Positions 23,706-33,577 of a stretch of DNA of 37,207 bases are shown piece after piece; the first letter of the stretch is position 1, and every line of letters begins with the position of its first letter. A model generated the notes under the pieces. The model had not been told where the DNA came from. It was given only the letters and a program-made list of their open reading frames with translations, and ran no database searches. The DNA is from Streptomyces sp. NRRL WC-3618 (GTDB lineage: Bacteria > Actinomycetota > Actinomycetes > Streptomycetales > Streptomycetaceae): assembly GCF_001280005.1 (NCBI RefSeq), contig NZ_LGDW01000475.1, positions 1 through 37,207 on the forward strand. The letters are read 5' to 3'. The position numbers were made by a program, and so were the translations under genes.

Positions 23706-26700
23706 TCAGCGGACGCGCCGGCTCTCCAGCGGCCCCAGATACGTCGGTGTCAGCCCGCCCGTGTCGATCACCAGCCGCTGCACCACCACCGTCGGGTCGA
23801 CCACCCAGAACTTCAGCCGGTGGACCCCAGCCGCCGTCACCGCGTGCCTGGTCGCCGTCACGTTCACGTTGTCGGAGGTGTGGCGGGCCCACTGCTTGTT
23901 CATCAGGCCGTCGTCCGCCCCCGTGACGGCATGGATGTCGACCTGCTGCGGCTCGGCCTCGTCGAACGAGACCGCGTAGCGCAGCCCGCCCGTGGGCAGC
24001 GTCGGGTTGCGCGGCGACAGATACGCCCACACCGTCACCTCACCCGCCGACAGCAGGCTGACCTCGTACTCCAGCCGCGCCGAAGCCCCGCCCGGCGTGC
24101 GGCGCGGAGCCGTCACCGGCCACGAGGTCATCCCCGCGCCGGTGCGGCCGATGCGGTCCAGCCGCCGCCAACCACCCACCGCTCGCGCGTAGTTGTCGGC
24201 GTCGATCGCGACGTAGCCGCCCGCCTCCACAAACCCCCGCAGCCCCCGCCGCTGCCGACGCGACGGCTTCTCCACGACGCACCCCACGCGTACCGACGCC
24301 CCCGCACCCGACACCGTCAACGAGGCGTCCGTACGCCCGTCCGGCACCCGGGCCCAGTCCACCGTCACCCGCAGCCGCACCTGCTGCTCGACCCGCCCCC
24401 TCGGCCGGTCCACCACCAGCCACGGCACCGACGAGCTCACCCGGTACTCGAACGGCGTACGCCCCCGGTTGAACACCTCGACGTACTGGTCGGGCCGCGT
24501 CTGGTACGGGCTGAACACCGGCAGGGCGGCCGGACCGGAGGATCCCCCCGGCCACCACTCCCCCGAGTCCTCGGACCCGTCGACCGCCACCCCCAACTCC
24601 CCGGCCACCGGCAGCTCCACCCGCCGCACGGCCGGGAACAGCACATCCGGGATCGCCACGTTGTCCTTCTCGGGCTGCTGCCAGGGGGCGTTGGGCCCGT
24701 ACCGTGCCACGTCCCCGTAGTCGATGTGCGGCTGGGTCTGGAAGCCCTCCCACTTGCCGCCCGCCACCTGGTGGTTGAAGCGGTCGGCGAGCGCGAAGTC
24801 GCGTTCCAGGCCGGCTTCCGCCTCCGCCGCGCGGTCGTTGGTCGCCGCGCGCCCCTGGGCCGCGTACAGGAGGTTCCTGAACTCGGCCTCGCGCAGCCCG
24901 TAGAGGTTGGCGGTCGCCTCCACCTCGTACCCGACGAGTTCGTACCAGGCGTCCTGCGAGTGGGCCGGCAGCCGCCTGCGTACCCGCTCCGCCTCCTTCG
25001 CCAGCCTCTGCCAGTCCTCCGTCGCCCGTTCCAACTCCTGGTGGCCGAAGGCGAAGGGAGTCTCCTGGTCGTCGTACACGATCGCCGACTCGTCCTTCGT
25101 CGGGTCCTTCGCCGGGTTGAGCGTGATGCGACGGTTGAGGAGTTCCGGTTTGCGGCGGGCCTGTAGCTGCCCGTACTCGGCGAGCACCGCCGCGATGGCG
25201 CTCGCGTGTTCGGCGCCGAAGTTCTGGCGGGCGTATCGGCGTTCCCACTCCGTCAGGTTCGCGAGGTCCCAACGTGTCGGATCCCAGGCGTAGTTGAGGA
25301 AGAACTCGGCCGGCAGCTCGTTGCCCTTCAGGTCGCCGACGTTCGCCACCCACAGGCCGTGGTTCCCGTACGCGTGGGCCTGGTGGAGCTGGTCCCAGAG
25401 GTTGTGGAGGTTGGTGGTGTCCACCCACTTGTAGTTGCGGCCGACGCCCACGTAGTCGAAGTGGTAGTACAGGCCGAAGCCGCCGCTCCTCGCCGGCTCG
25501 GCCGGGTCCGGGTGCTTGCGGATGTTGCCCCAGTTGTCGTCCGTCAGGACGACGGTGACATCGCCGGGGACCCTCAGCCCGCGGTCCCAGTACCGCTGGA
25601 CCTCCTTGTACAGCGTCCACACCTGCGGGGTTTCCCCTACGGGCTTGCCGGTCACCTCCGCGATGATCCCGCGCTGCGTCTCGATGATCTCCCGCATCAG
25701 CTCGATGCCGTCGCCGTCCGGCAGGCTCGTGTCGCCGTTGCCGCGCATGCCCAGGGTGACGACGCCCTCGAAGTCCTGGTCGACCATCCGCCGGATGCCG
25801 TCGCGCCAGTACGCCCGGACGGCCGCCGCGTTCCGCCGGTACGACCACTCCCCGGTGCCCCCGTAGGGGTCGTGGCCGGGGGTCACGATGTTCCCCGCGC
25901 TGTCGCGTACGGCGGGTACCGCGTGCCGGTTCCACTCCTCGATGCCCCGCATCATGGGCGCCTCGTGGGACGTGCCCATGACGATGCCGTACGCCTTCGC
26001 GCGGGCGTGGTTGTCCGGGTCGTCCTCGGCGAACGCCCTGCCCCAGACGGCCGGCCAGAGATAGTTCGCCTTCAGGCGCAGCAGCACCTCGAAGACCCGC
26101 TCGAAGAAGGCGGCGTTGAAGCCTCCGGGGTGGCCCGGCGCCTTTCCGGGGCCGAAGAAGCGAGGAGCCCAGGTACCGAGGGCAGGGTTCTCGTCGTTGA
26201 CGAAGATCCCCCGGTACTTCACGGCCGGGGTGCCCTGGGTGTGCCTGCCCGGCAGCACGTACACCGCGTCCCGGTGGACCGGCGGCACGTCGTCCCACCA
26301 GTACCAGGGGGAGACCCCGATGCCGTACGAGACGTCGTACGCGCCGAAGATCGTGCCGCGCGGGTCGCTGCCCGCGATGACGAACGCCCGGTCGACGCCG
26401 GGCATCGGGCGCTCCACGACCGTCTGCAGCGAGGTCTCCCAGCGGCCGGCGATGCCCGTGACGTCCAGCTTGCCGGCGCGGACCAGACCGTCGATCAGCG
26501 GGCTGCGGCCGATCGTGCCGACCAGGATCACCTCGCGGGCGACGGTCGCGGCCGGACGTACGCCCGTGACGCGTTCGATGTCGTCCCGCAGGTCACCGGC
26601 GACCCGTACGACTCCTGGGTGGTCCTCGGCGCTGACGACGACCGGCGCCCCGACGATCGCGAACGCGCCGCCGGTGAACGAGATGTATGCCCCGGAGTCC

Positions 26701-26810
26701 GTGCGGCGCGCCGCCCCCTCTCCGGCCCGCGCGACCCCCGACAGCACCGGCACCGCCGCGAGACCGGCCCCCACACCGAGCACAGCCCTCCGGCTGACGG
26801 ACCCAGACAT
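23706..26810 (-). CDS. Secreted GH115 xylan alpha-glucuronidase
   Basis: GH115 enzyme (1034 aa), which removes (4-O-methyl-)glucuronic acid from internal or terminal xylose of xylan. A twin-arginine-type leader is visible (SRRAVLGVGAGLAAV, then a site near ARAG, about residue 29). Family landmarks in order: YGIGVSPWYWWDDVPP, KYRGIFVNDENPALGTW, LKANYLWPAVWGRAF, GTSHEAPMMRG, TLGMRGNGDTSLP, VLTDDNWGNIRK and ELPAEFFLNYAWDPTRW. The C-terminal about 250 residues (from about PWLVVDRPRGRVEQQ) form the beta-rich accessory domain of this family. I start at MSGSVSRRAV (26810), with GGAGAGG upstream. Acts with the GH10 product: debranching exposes backbone to the xylanase. Confidence 0.93.
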   Translation of the reverse strand: MSGSVSRRAVLGVGAGLAAVPVLSGVARAGEGAARRTDSGAYISFTGGAFAIVGAPVVVSAEDHPGVVRVAGDLRDDIERVTGVRPAATVAREVILVGTIGRSPLIDGLVRAGKLDVTGIAGRWETSLQTVVERPMPGVDRAFVIAGSDPRGTIFGAYDVSYGIGVSPWYWWDDVPPVHRDAVYVLPGRHTQGTPAVKYRGIFVNDENPALGTWAPRFFGPGKAPGHPGGFNAAFFERVFEVLLRLKANYLWPAVWGRAFAEDDPDNHARAKAYGIVMGTSHEAPMMRGIEEWNRHAVPAVRDSAGNIVTPGHDPYGGTGEWSYRRNAAAVRAYWRDGIRRMVDQDFEGVVTLGMRGNGDTSLPDGDGIELMREIIETQRGIIAEVTGKPVGETPQVWTLYKEVQRYWDRGLRVPGDVTVVLTDDNWGNIRKHPDPAEPARSGGFGLYYHFDYVGVGRNYKWVDTTNLHNLWDQLHQAHAYGNHGLWVANVGDLKGNELPAEFFLNYAWDPTRWDLANLTEWERRYARQNFGAEHASAIAAVLAEYGQLQARRKPELLNRRITLNPAKDPTKDESAIVYDDQETPFAFGHQELERATEDWQRLAKEAERVRRRLPAHSQDAWYELVGYEVEATANLYGLREAEFRNLLYAAQGRAATNDRAAEAEAGLERDFALADRFNHQVAGGKWEGFQTQPHIDYGDVARYGPNAPWQQPEKDNVAIPDVLFPAVRRVELPVAGELGVAVDGSEDSGEWWPGGSSGPAALPVFSPYQTRPDQYVEVFNRGRTPFEYRVSSSVPWLVVDRPRGRVEQQVRLRVTVDWARVPDGRTDASLTVSGAGASVRVGCVVEKPSRRQRRGLRGFVEAGGYVAIDADNYARAVGGWRRLDRIGRTGAGMTSWPVTAPRRTPGGASARLEYEVSLLSAGEVTVWAYLSPRNPTLPTGGLRYAVSFDEAEPQQVDIHAVTGADDGLMNKQWARHTSDNVNVTATRHAVTAAGVHRLKFWVVDPTVVVQRLVIDTGGLTPTYLGPLESRRVR

Positions 26811-26834
26811 GACGTACCCACCTCTCCGCCCGAA

Positions 26835-26856
26835 TTTGGTCAGTGGCATGACAAAT
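26835..26856. promoter_or_regulatory. Candidate operator upstream of GH115
   Basis: An AT-rich imperfect inverted repeat, TTTGGTCA-GTGGCA-TGACAAA, lies 25 nt upstream of the GH115 start. It stands out from the GC-rich surroundings and is placed where a repressor of xylan-inducible genes would bind. No regulator gene is adjacent. Confidence 0.3.
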
Positions 26857-26919
26857 AGTGAAGGGAGTGACCAGCGGGTGGAACGGGTCGTACGCGCCGA
26901 ATAGTTTCGAAAAACAAGA

Positions 26920-26949
26920 AGGCCCGTACGACCGAAGTCGTACGGGCCT
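26920..26949 (-). terminator. Intrinsic terminator of the str operon (after tuf)
   Basis: A perfect 13-bp stem (AGGCCCGTACGAC, 26937-26949 on the minus strand, with its complement at 26920-26932) is closed by a C(UUCG)G tetraloop in minus-strand RNA. It is followed by TCTTGTTTTT. A classic Rho-independent terminator 52 nt after the tuf stop. Confidence 0.92.
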
Positions 26950-27001
26950 CCTCAGGAAGCTCGTGAGAGCTGCCGAGGTCAGGCTGTCAAGCCAACAAGA
27001 A

Positions 27002-28195
<1,194 letters not shown>

Positions 28196-28267
28196 TGGGG
28201 TCCTCCTGCGGAGTGGTTCTGGTACGCCTTACTCATCGGCGCCAGGTGATCTTTGCTGGGATGCCGC

Positions 28268-28303
28268 CCGCCGGGGTTTACCCTCCCGGGTTCACCCCGG
28301 CGG
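28268..28303 (-). other. Hairpin in the fusA-tuf gap
   Basis: A perfect 10-bp stem, CCGCCGGGGT (28268-28277) with its complement (28294-28303), and a 16-nt loop that can fold further (ACCCTCCCGGGT). It lies between fusA and tuf with no U-tract after it; it could be an RNA processing or attenuation site, helping set the high EF-Tu to EF-G ratio. Confidence 0.5.
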
Positions 28304-28338
28304 TCGGTGTCAAGCCTAAAGCGTGTAAACGGGGTGTG

Positions 28339-30468
28339 TTACTCGCCCTTGGCCTTCGCGATGATCTCCTCGGCGACGTTCCGGGGAACCTCGGCGTAGG
28401 AGTCGAACTGCATCGAGTAGCTTGCGCGACCCGAGGTCTTGCTGCGGAGGTCGCCAACGTAGCCGAACATCTCCGAGAGGGGCACGAGGCCCTTCACGAC
28501 GCGGGCGCCGCTGCGCTCCTCCATGGCCTGGATCTGGCCACGGCGGGAGTTGAGGTCGCCGATGACATCACCCATCGACTCCTCGGGCGTGGTGACCTCG
28601 ACGGCCATCATCGGCTCCAGGAGCACGGGAGAAGCCTTGCGCGCGGCCTCCTTGAACGCCTGCGAACCGGCGATCTTGAACGCGAGTTCGGAGGAGTCGA
28701 CCTCGTGGTAGCCACCGTCGAGAAGAATGACGCGGACGCCCGTCATCTCGTAGCCGGCCAGGATGCCGAACTGCATGGCCTCCTGCGCACCCGCGTCCAC
28801 CGACGGGATGTACTCCCGGGGGATACGGCCACCGGTGACCTTGTTCACGAACTCGTACGCCGGGCCGTCGGACTCGGTGATGGGCTCGATCGCGATCTGC
28901 ACCTTGGCGAACTGACCGGTACCACCGGTCTGCTTCTTGTGGGTGTAGTCGTGACGCTCGACGGTCTTGCGGATCGTCTCGCGGTACGCGACCTGCGGCT
29001 TGCCGACGTTGGCCTCGACGCGGAACTCGCGCTTCATACGGTCGACCAGCACCTCGAGGTGCAGCTCGCCCATACCACCGAGGATCGTCTGACCGGTCTC
29101 CTCGTCCGAGTGAACGTGGAAGGAGGGGTCCTCCTCCGCGAGACGCTGGATGGCTACACCCAGCTTCTCCTGGTCACCCTTGGACTTGGGCTCGATCGCG
29201 ACCTGGATGACCGGCGCCGGGAAGTCCATGGACTCCAGGATCACCGGCTGCTTGTCGTCGCACAGCGTCTCACCGGTCGTGGTCTGCTTCAGACCCATCA
29301 CGGCGACGATGTCACCGGCGCCCACCGCCTCGATCTCCTCACGCTTGTTCGCGTGCATACGGTAGATCTTGCCGATGCGCTCCTTCTTGCCCTTGACCGA
29401 GTTCAGCACCGCGGTGCCGGTCTCGAGGCGGCCCGAGTAAACCCGGACGAAGGTGAGCTTGCCCAGGTGCGGGTCGCTCATGATCTTGAAGGCGAGCGCG
29501 GACAGCGGCTCGTCCTCGGAGGGCTTGCGCTTGACGACCAGCTCGGGGTCCTTCACGTCGTGGCCTTCGATGGCCTCGACGTCGAGCGGGGTCGGCAGGT
29601 AGCGCACGACCGCGTCGAGCAGGGGCTGGACGCCCTTGTTCTTGAACGCGGTGCCACAGAACACCGGGGTGACCGTGACGCCACCGGACTTGCCGGACGC
29701 GATGGTGACGCGACGGACCGCGGCGTACAGCTGCTCCTCGGTGGGCTCCTGGCCCTCCAGGAACAGCTCCATGATCTCGTCGTCGTGCTCCGCGACCGTC
29801 TCGACCAGCTGACCGCGGTACAGCTCGGCAGCCTCGGTGTGCGTGGCCGGGATGTCGACGACGTCGTACATCTCGCCCTTCGCCGCCTCGGCGGACCACA
29901 CGAGCGCCTTCATGCGGACCAGGTCCACAACGCCCTTGAAGTCCATCTCGGAGCCGATCGGCAGCTGCATGATGATCGGAACGGCACCGAGCCGGTCCTT
30001 GATCATGTCGACGCAGCGGTGGAACTCCGCACCGGTCCGGTCGAGCTTGTTGACGAAGCAGATGCGCGGCACGCCGTAACGGTCGGCCTGACGCCACACC
30101 GTCTCGGACTGCGGCTCGACACCCGCGACGCCGTCGAACACGGTGACGGCACCGTCGAGGACGCGCAGCGAGCGCTCTACCTCAACCGTGAAGTCGACGT
30201 GCCCGGGGGTGTCGATGATGTTGATGGTGTGGTCGACGTCTTCCAGCGGCCAGTGACAGGTGGTCGCAGCAGAGGTGATCGTGATGCCACGCTCCTGCTC
30301 CTGCTCCATCCAGTCCATGGTCGCGGCGCCGTCGTGGACCTCACCGATCTTGTAGCTGACGCCGGTGTAGAAGAGGATCCGCTCAGTGGTGGTCGTCTTG
30401 CCCGCGTCGATGTGGGCCATGATCCCGATGTTGCGGACCCTGGCCAGGTCAAGTGAAGTGGTAGCCAT
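28339..30468 (-). CDS. fusA: Elongation factor G
   Basis: EF-G (709 aa) drives tRNA-mRNA translocation and, with RRF, ribosome recycling. G1 AHIDAGKT (18-25), switch-2 DTPGHVDF and G4 [10 protein letters not shown] are present. Domain IV includes [20 protein letters not shown] and domain V ends with [16 protein letters not shown] at 30468 with only a weak purine tract (GAGAGAAG) upstream, 39 nt after the rpsG stop. Third gene of the str operon. Confidence 0.98.
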   Translation of the reverse strand: MATTSLDLARVRNIGIMAHIDAGKTTTTERILFYTGVSYKIGEVHDGAATMDWMEQEQERGITITSAATTCHWPLEDVDHTINIIDTPGHVDFTVEVERSLRVLDGAVTVFDGVAGVEPQSETVWRQADRYGVPRICFVNKLDRTGAEFHRCVDMIKDRLGAVPIIMQLPIGSEMDFKGVVDLVRMKALVWSAEAAKGEMYDVVDIPATHTEAAELYRGQLVETVAEHDDEIMELFLEGQEPTEEQLYAAVRRVTIASGKSGGVTVTPVFCGTAFKNKGVQPLLDAVVRYLPTPLDVEAIEGHDVKDPELVVKRKPSEDEPLSALAFKIMSDPHLGKLTFVRVYSGRLETGTAVLNSVKGKKERIGKIYRMHANKREEIEAVGAGDIVAVMGLKQTTTGETLCDDKQPVILESMDFPAPVIQVAIEPKSKGDQEKLGVAIQRLAEEDPSFHVHSDEETGQTILGGMGELHLEVLVDRMKREFRVEANVGKPQVAYRETIRKTVERHDYTHKKQTGGTGQFAKVQIAIEPITESDGPAYEFVNKVTGGRIPREYIPSVDAGAQEAMQFGILAGYEMTGVRVILLDGGYHEVDSSELAFKIAGSQAFKEAARKASPVLLEPMMAVEVTTPEESMGDVIGDLNSRRGQIQAMEERSGARVVKGLVPLSEMFGYVGDLRSKTSGRASYSMQFDSYAEVPRNVAEEIIAKAKGE

Positions 30469-30507
30469 AAGGCTTCGGTCTTCTCTCGGTCTCGATGTGG
30501 GTTGCGA

Positions 30508-30978
30508 CTACCAGCGGTAGTGCGCGAAGGCCTTGTTGGACTCGGCCATCTTGTGGGTGTCCTCGCGCTTCTTCACGGCCGCACCGAGGCCGTTCGAAGC
30601 GTCGAGAAGCTCGTTGAGCAGACGCTCGGTCATGGTCTTCTCGCGACGGGCGCGGGAGTAACCGACCAGCCAGCGCAGCGCGAGCGTGTTGGCGCGACCG
30701 GGCTTGACCTCGATCGGAACCTGGTACGTCGCACCACCGACACGGCGGGACTTGACCTCGAGGGTCGGCTTGATGTTCTCCAGCGCGCGCTTCAGCGTGA
30801 TGACCGGGTCGTTGCTGGTCTTCTCGCGCAGGCCCTCCATGGCGCCGTACACGATGCGCTCGGCGGTGGAGCGCTTGCCGTTCAGCAGCACCTTGTTGAT
30901 CAGCGACGTGACAAGAGGAGAACCGTAGACCGGGTCGATGATGACCGGGCGCTTCGGGGCGGGGCCCTTACGAGGCAT
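30508..30978 (-). CDS. rpsG: 30S ribosomal protein S7
   Basis: S7 (156 aa) nucleates 30S head assembly and lies near the E and P sites. Sequence [40 protein letters not shown] and [20 protein letters not shown] are diagnostic. ATG at 30978, 2 nt after rpsL, with AAGGAG spanning the rpsL end, so coupling is likely. In E. coli S7 represses the str operon; here that is inference. Confidence 0.98.
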   Translation of the reverse strand: MPRKGPAPKRPVIIDPVYGSPLVTSLINKVLLNGKRSTAERIVYGAMEGLREKTSNDPVITLKRALENIKPTLEVKSRRVGGATYQVPIEVKPGRANTLALRWLVGYSRARREKTMTERLLNELLDASNGLGAAVKKREDTHKMAESNKAFAHYRW

Positions 30979-30980
30979 TC

Positions 30981-31352
30981 TTACTTCTCCTTCTTGGCGC
31001 CGTAGCGGCTGCGGGCCTGCTTGCGGTTCTTGACACCCTGGGTGTCGAGCGAACCGCGGATGATCTTGTAGCGAACACCGGGCAGGTCCTTCACACGGCC
31101 ACCACGCACGAGCACGATGGAGTGCTCCTGCAGGTTGTGTCCCTCACCCGGAATGTAAGCGGTGACTTCGATCCCGCTGGTCAGACGCACACGCGCGACC
31201 TTACGCAGGGCCGAGTTCGGCTTCTTCGGGGTGGTCGTGAACACACGCGTGCAGACACCACGGCGCTGGGGCGAACCCTCGAGCGCGGGCGTCTTGTTCT
31301 TCTCGACCTTGTCTTGCCGGCCCTTCCGGACCAGCTGCTGGATCGTAGGCAC
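30981..31352 (-). CDS. rpsL: 30S ribosomal protein S12
   Basis: S12 (123 aa) is part of the decoding centre and the target of streptomycin-resistance mutations. Lys43 ([17 protein letters not shown]), Lys88 and Pro91 ([12 protein letters not shown]) are the wild-type residues, so this locus gives no sign of ribosomal streptomycin resistance. Starts at GTG (31350-31352) with GGAGAA a few nt upstream. First gene of the str operon, preceded by a leader sharing an element with the S10 leader. Confidence 0.98.
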   Translation of the reverse strand: MPTIQQLVRKGRQDKVEKNKTPALEGSPQRRGVCTRVFTTTPKKPNSALRKVARVRLTSGIEVTAYIPGEGHNLQEHSIVLVRGGRVKDLPGVRYKIIRGSLDTQGVKNRKQARSRYGAKKEK

Positions 31353-31401
31353 TACTTCTCCGGTTTCTGTGTGCCGATGGTGGAGCTAACCTGGAACGTC
31401 G

Positions 31402-31426
31402 CCGACCCACGCGGTCGGGTGTGTCG
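31402..31426 (-). repeat. Leader element copy 2 (str operon)
   Basis: Exact 25-nt copy of 16161-16185, in the same orientation relative to its operon, 49 nt before the rpsL start. It forms the same 6-bp hairpin in the transcript. The flanking sequence differs between the two leaders apart from a CGTC just outside, which argues for selection on the element itself. Confidence 0.8.
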
Positions 31427-31545
31427 AATACTGCAGATTCCCGCCGCGAGACGGAAAGGACGCAGATTGCGGCGGTCACTTACGGCTCCCCGCGCGGTTC
31501 GAAGGCACGCACGAGGGCCAGGGCACACCCCAGGCACAAGGTCTG

Positions 31546-31574
31546 AGCGTACCTACCTCAACGACTTCGGTCAA
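31546..31574 (-). promoter_or_regulatory. Candidate promoter of the str operon
   Basis: TTGACC (31574-31569) and TACGCT (31551-31546; a TANNNT -10) are spaced by 17 nt on the minus strand, about 190 nt before rpsL. The gene-free stretch 31353-31764 therefore holds this promoter, the leader with the shared hairpin, and an upstream terminator. Confidence 0.55.
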
Positions 31575-31583
31575 AACAAATGA

Positions 31584-31606
31584 AGCCCGGTACGACACGC
31601 CGGGCT
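31584..31606 (-). terminator. Intrinsic terminator just upstream of the str promoter
   Basis: AGCCCGG/CCGGGCT stem with a 9-nt loop, followed in the minus direction by TCATTTGTTTTG. The T-rich side shows it acts on minus-strand transcription entering from the right, although the genes on that side (block B) run on the plus strand. It insulates the str promoter. Confidence 0.6.
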
Positions 31607-31764
31607 CCGGACCACTCCCGAGCCTGCCTTTGACTGCTTGTGCCAGCTTGCGCCTGATTTTGGCCGCTTGCGAGCCAAGGTGGCTGAATCGCGCCCTTTA
31701 CAGCCCCGTCGGCCTGCCCGTTCAGTACCTTGATCCGTCCGCTGCGACAAATCGGGGGCTGAGC

Positions 31765-32493
31765 GTGATCAGGACGGCCGCTTACACACTGGACGACGGG
31801 GGCCTGGACGACCGGGTGCCCTTTCTCGCCCGCCTTGAACAGGAGGACCGCACCACCCTTCTGTCGCTGGGCCGCGAGCTGAATTTCGCCACCCGGGTGG
31901 CCCTGATCCACCAGAGCGAGCCCTCCTCGCACGTCCTCTTCCTCGTCCAGGGCTGGACAAAGGTCACCGCGTCCGCCGCCAACGGCTACGAGGCACTCCT
32001 CTCGCTGCGCGGCCCCGGCGACATAGTCGGCGAGTCGGCGGCGCTCACCGGACGCCCCCGCTCGGCCACGGTGACCGCGCTGGAGGCGGTGCGCGCGGTG
32101 GCGGTCGAGCACGAGCGGTTCAAAGACTTCCTGGGACGTTCACCGGCTGTTTCGTTCGCGCTGCTGGGCCTCACGGCCGACCGCACCCGGGCCGCGGACC
32201 GCCGCCGCCTGGAGTTCGCGTCCATGCACGTGCGGGAACGCTTCGCGATCCTCCTCCTCGACCTCGCCCGCACCCACGGCCGCCGCACCCCCGAGGGCAT
32301 CGAACTCTCCGTCCCCCTGAGCAAGCAGGAACTGGCGGGCTCGGTGGGCGCGTCGCGGGAGATGGTCCAGCGGCTGCTGCGGGAGCTGCGCGAGAAGGAG
32401 GCGGTGGAGACGGGGAGACGGGCACTGCTGATACGCCGGCCGGACATCTTGCGCAGGATCGCGGCGGCCGAGCTCAGCCCGTCCGGCGATTGA
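31765..32493 (+). CDS. CRP/FNR-family transcription regulator with cNMP-binding domain
   Basis: Regulator of 242 aa. The N-terminal cyclic-nucleotide-binding fold (about 18-125) keeps the phosphate-binding cassette: GDIVGE with Glu90 and RPRSATV with Arg99-Ser100, the equivalents of Glu72/Arg82/Ser83 in E. coli CRP. It can therefore plausibly bind cAMP or another cNMP. A dimer helix (about 125-160) leads to a winged helix (about 180-225; LSKQELAGSVGASREMVQRL). There are no FNR-type cysteines. I start at GTG 31765 (preceded by GGGGG); a longer frame to 31630 is unlikely. The C-terminal ELSPSGD is encoded by the start of a dispersed Streptomyces repeat. First gene of the plus-strand block with a cyclase-like gene. 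Confidence 0.9.
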   Translation: MIRTAAYTLDDGGLDDRVPFLARLEQEDRTTLLSLGRELNFATRVALIHQSEPSSHVLFLVQGWTKVTASAANGYEALLSLRGPGDIVGESAALTGRPRSATVTALEAVRAVAVEHERFKDFLGRSPAVSFALLGLTADRTRAADRRRLEFASMHVRERFAILLLDLARTHGRRTPEGIELSVPLSKQELAGSVGASREMVQRLLRELREKEAVETGRRALLIRRPDILRRIAAAELSPSGD

Positions 32494-32545
32494 GGACAAG
32501 GCCCGTTCAGGGCCGGAGCGGGGGCCTGGGGGCGGCAGCCCCCAG
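32478..32545 (+). repeat. Dispersed Streptomyces 3'-end repeat with hairpin
   Basis: Starting within the last codons of the CRP-like gene (CCCGTCCGGCGATTGAGGAC) and running through GGGCCGGAGCGGGGGCC to a perfect hairpin CTGGGGGC-GGCA-GCCCCCAG (32526-32545). I recognise this arrangement from many Streptomyces gene ends; that is memory, not a search. It probably acts as the 3' hairpin of the regulator transcript. The remaining about 150 nt to the next gene show nothing else. Confidence 0.6.
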
Positions 32546-32692
32546 TACGACGCCCACACCGACTCCCCCACGCCCCGCAGAGCGTTATGTGTACCCCGTC
32601 ACACTCCGACTGCGTCATCCGCCCTCACAACACACCGCCCCCACCCGCCACGCTGCTGCAAGCAACAACCCCCACACTGGCGAAGGGCGACC

Positions 32693-33577
32693 ATGACCGA
32701 CCCCGTGAGCCGCACGATCCTGCTGCTGGACATAGAGAGGTTCAGCGACCGGGACGACGTCGAGCAGGCGTACCTGCGGCGCATGCTCTACGACATCACC
32801 GACCGCGTCCTGGAATGCGCCGGCATCGACGAGACCCGCCGTCTGCGCGCCGACCGCGGCGACTCCGTGATGGAGCTCATCGACGCGAACGCCCCCGTCA
32901 CCGCCCTGCTCCGGGCCCTCCTGACGGACGCCCCCGCGCAGTTGCGCACCGTCAACCGCATGGCGTCCAGCTCGGCCCAGATCAGGCTGCGCGGAGTCCT
33001 CGCCACCGGTTACGTGGCCGTGGACCGGCACGACGGCTGGGTCGGCACCGACCTGAACGACGCCTGCCGGCTGCTGGACGCCCAGCTGCTGCGGGCCGCC
33101 CTACGCGAACGCCCCCACGACTTCGCGCTGATGGTCTCGAACGCCCTGTACACCGGCGTCGTACGGCACGACCATCCCGGCATCCCGGCCGGCGAGTTCC
33201 ACCCGGTCGGGGTGGACACCAAGAACGGCCCGATGAGGGCCTGGCTGCACGGCCCGCTGCCCAGCGGCCACCAGGCAGCCCCGGCCGGTACGGCCGACCA
33301 GGACCACCGTGACACGGGGGCGGGGGAGGGGCCGGGCGGTTCGGGGGACCGCCCGGCGCCGCCGACTCCGCCGGCACCGGAAGCGGCGCAGGCACCGAGA
33401 GTCCCCGCGCAGGGCACCTCCCCCGAGAGCCGTCCCGCCCCGGGCGCCGTCTTCAACTTCAACGGTGGCGTGAACGTCGGCGGCAATGTGGTGGCCGGTG
33501 ACCAGCACGGCGTCAGCGGCGGCCAGGTCACCGGGGACGTCAACCTGGGCGGTCACAACGGGGGTGACGGCTCATGA
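32693..33577 (+). CDS. Class III nucleotidyl-cyclase-like protein with C-terminal glycine-rich motif
   Basis: Protein of 294 aa. Residues about 7-190 follow the class III cyclase homology domain: Asp13 in ILLLDIERFS and Asp57 in RGDSVMEL fit the two metal aspartates, and DLNDACRLLDA supplies the NxxxR pair (Asn122, Arg126). The substrate-selecting positions are not the classical adenylyl set (no Lys before GD), so the product cannot be predicted; a pyrimidine cNMP is possible. Residues about 190-250 are a Pro/Ala/Gly linker. The last about 40 (VFNFNGGVNVGGNVVAGDQH and onward) are a Gly/Val/Asn-rich beta-prone motif that recurs in the next protein. ATG at 32693; the stop overlaps the next start (ATGA). 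Confidence 0.75.
   Translation: MTDPVSRTILLLDIERFSDRDDVEQAYLRRMLYDITDRVLECAGIDETRRLRADRGDSVMELIDANAPVTALLRALLTDAPAQLRTVNRMASSSAQIRLRGVLATGYVAVDRHDGWVGTDLNDACRLLDAQLLRAALRERPHDFALMVSNALYTGVVRHDHPGIPAGEFHPVGVDTKNGPMRAWLHGPLPSGHQAAPAGTADQDHRDTGAGEGPGGSGDRPAPPTPPAPEAAQAPRVPAQGTSPESRPAPGAVFNFNGGVNVGGNVVAGDQHGVSGGQVTGDVNLGGHNGGDGS
33502..33540 (+). repeat. 39-nt exact direct repeat, copy 1 (end of cyclase-like gene)
   Basis: Begins CCAGCACGGCGTCAGCGGCG; identical in all 39 bases to 33840-33878 and read in the corresponding frame, coding QHGVSGGQVTGDV in both genes. Even synonymous positions are identical. Confidence 0.9.

Noticed and set aside
24040..26298. 752-codon minus-strand frame inside the GH115 gene
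   Set aside because: Same strand, other frame of GH115; Arg/Gly/Pro-rich with no family features, whereas the GH115 frame has clear motifs.
16538..26810. Integrative element or prophage
   Set aside because: No integrase, excisionase, tRNA or flanking direct repeats seen; the cargo is mixed and both borders are operon signals.
28196..28338. A defined tuf promoter in the fusA-tuf gap
   Set aside because: A TTGACA hexamer is present on the minus strand but no -10 at 16-18 nt; not strong enough to list.
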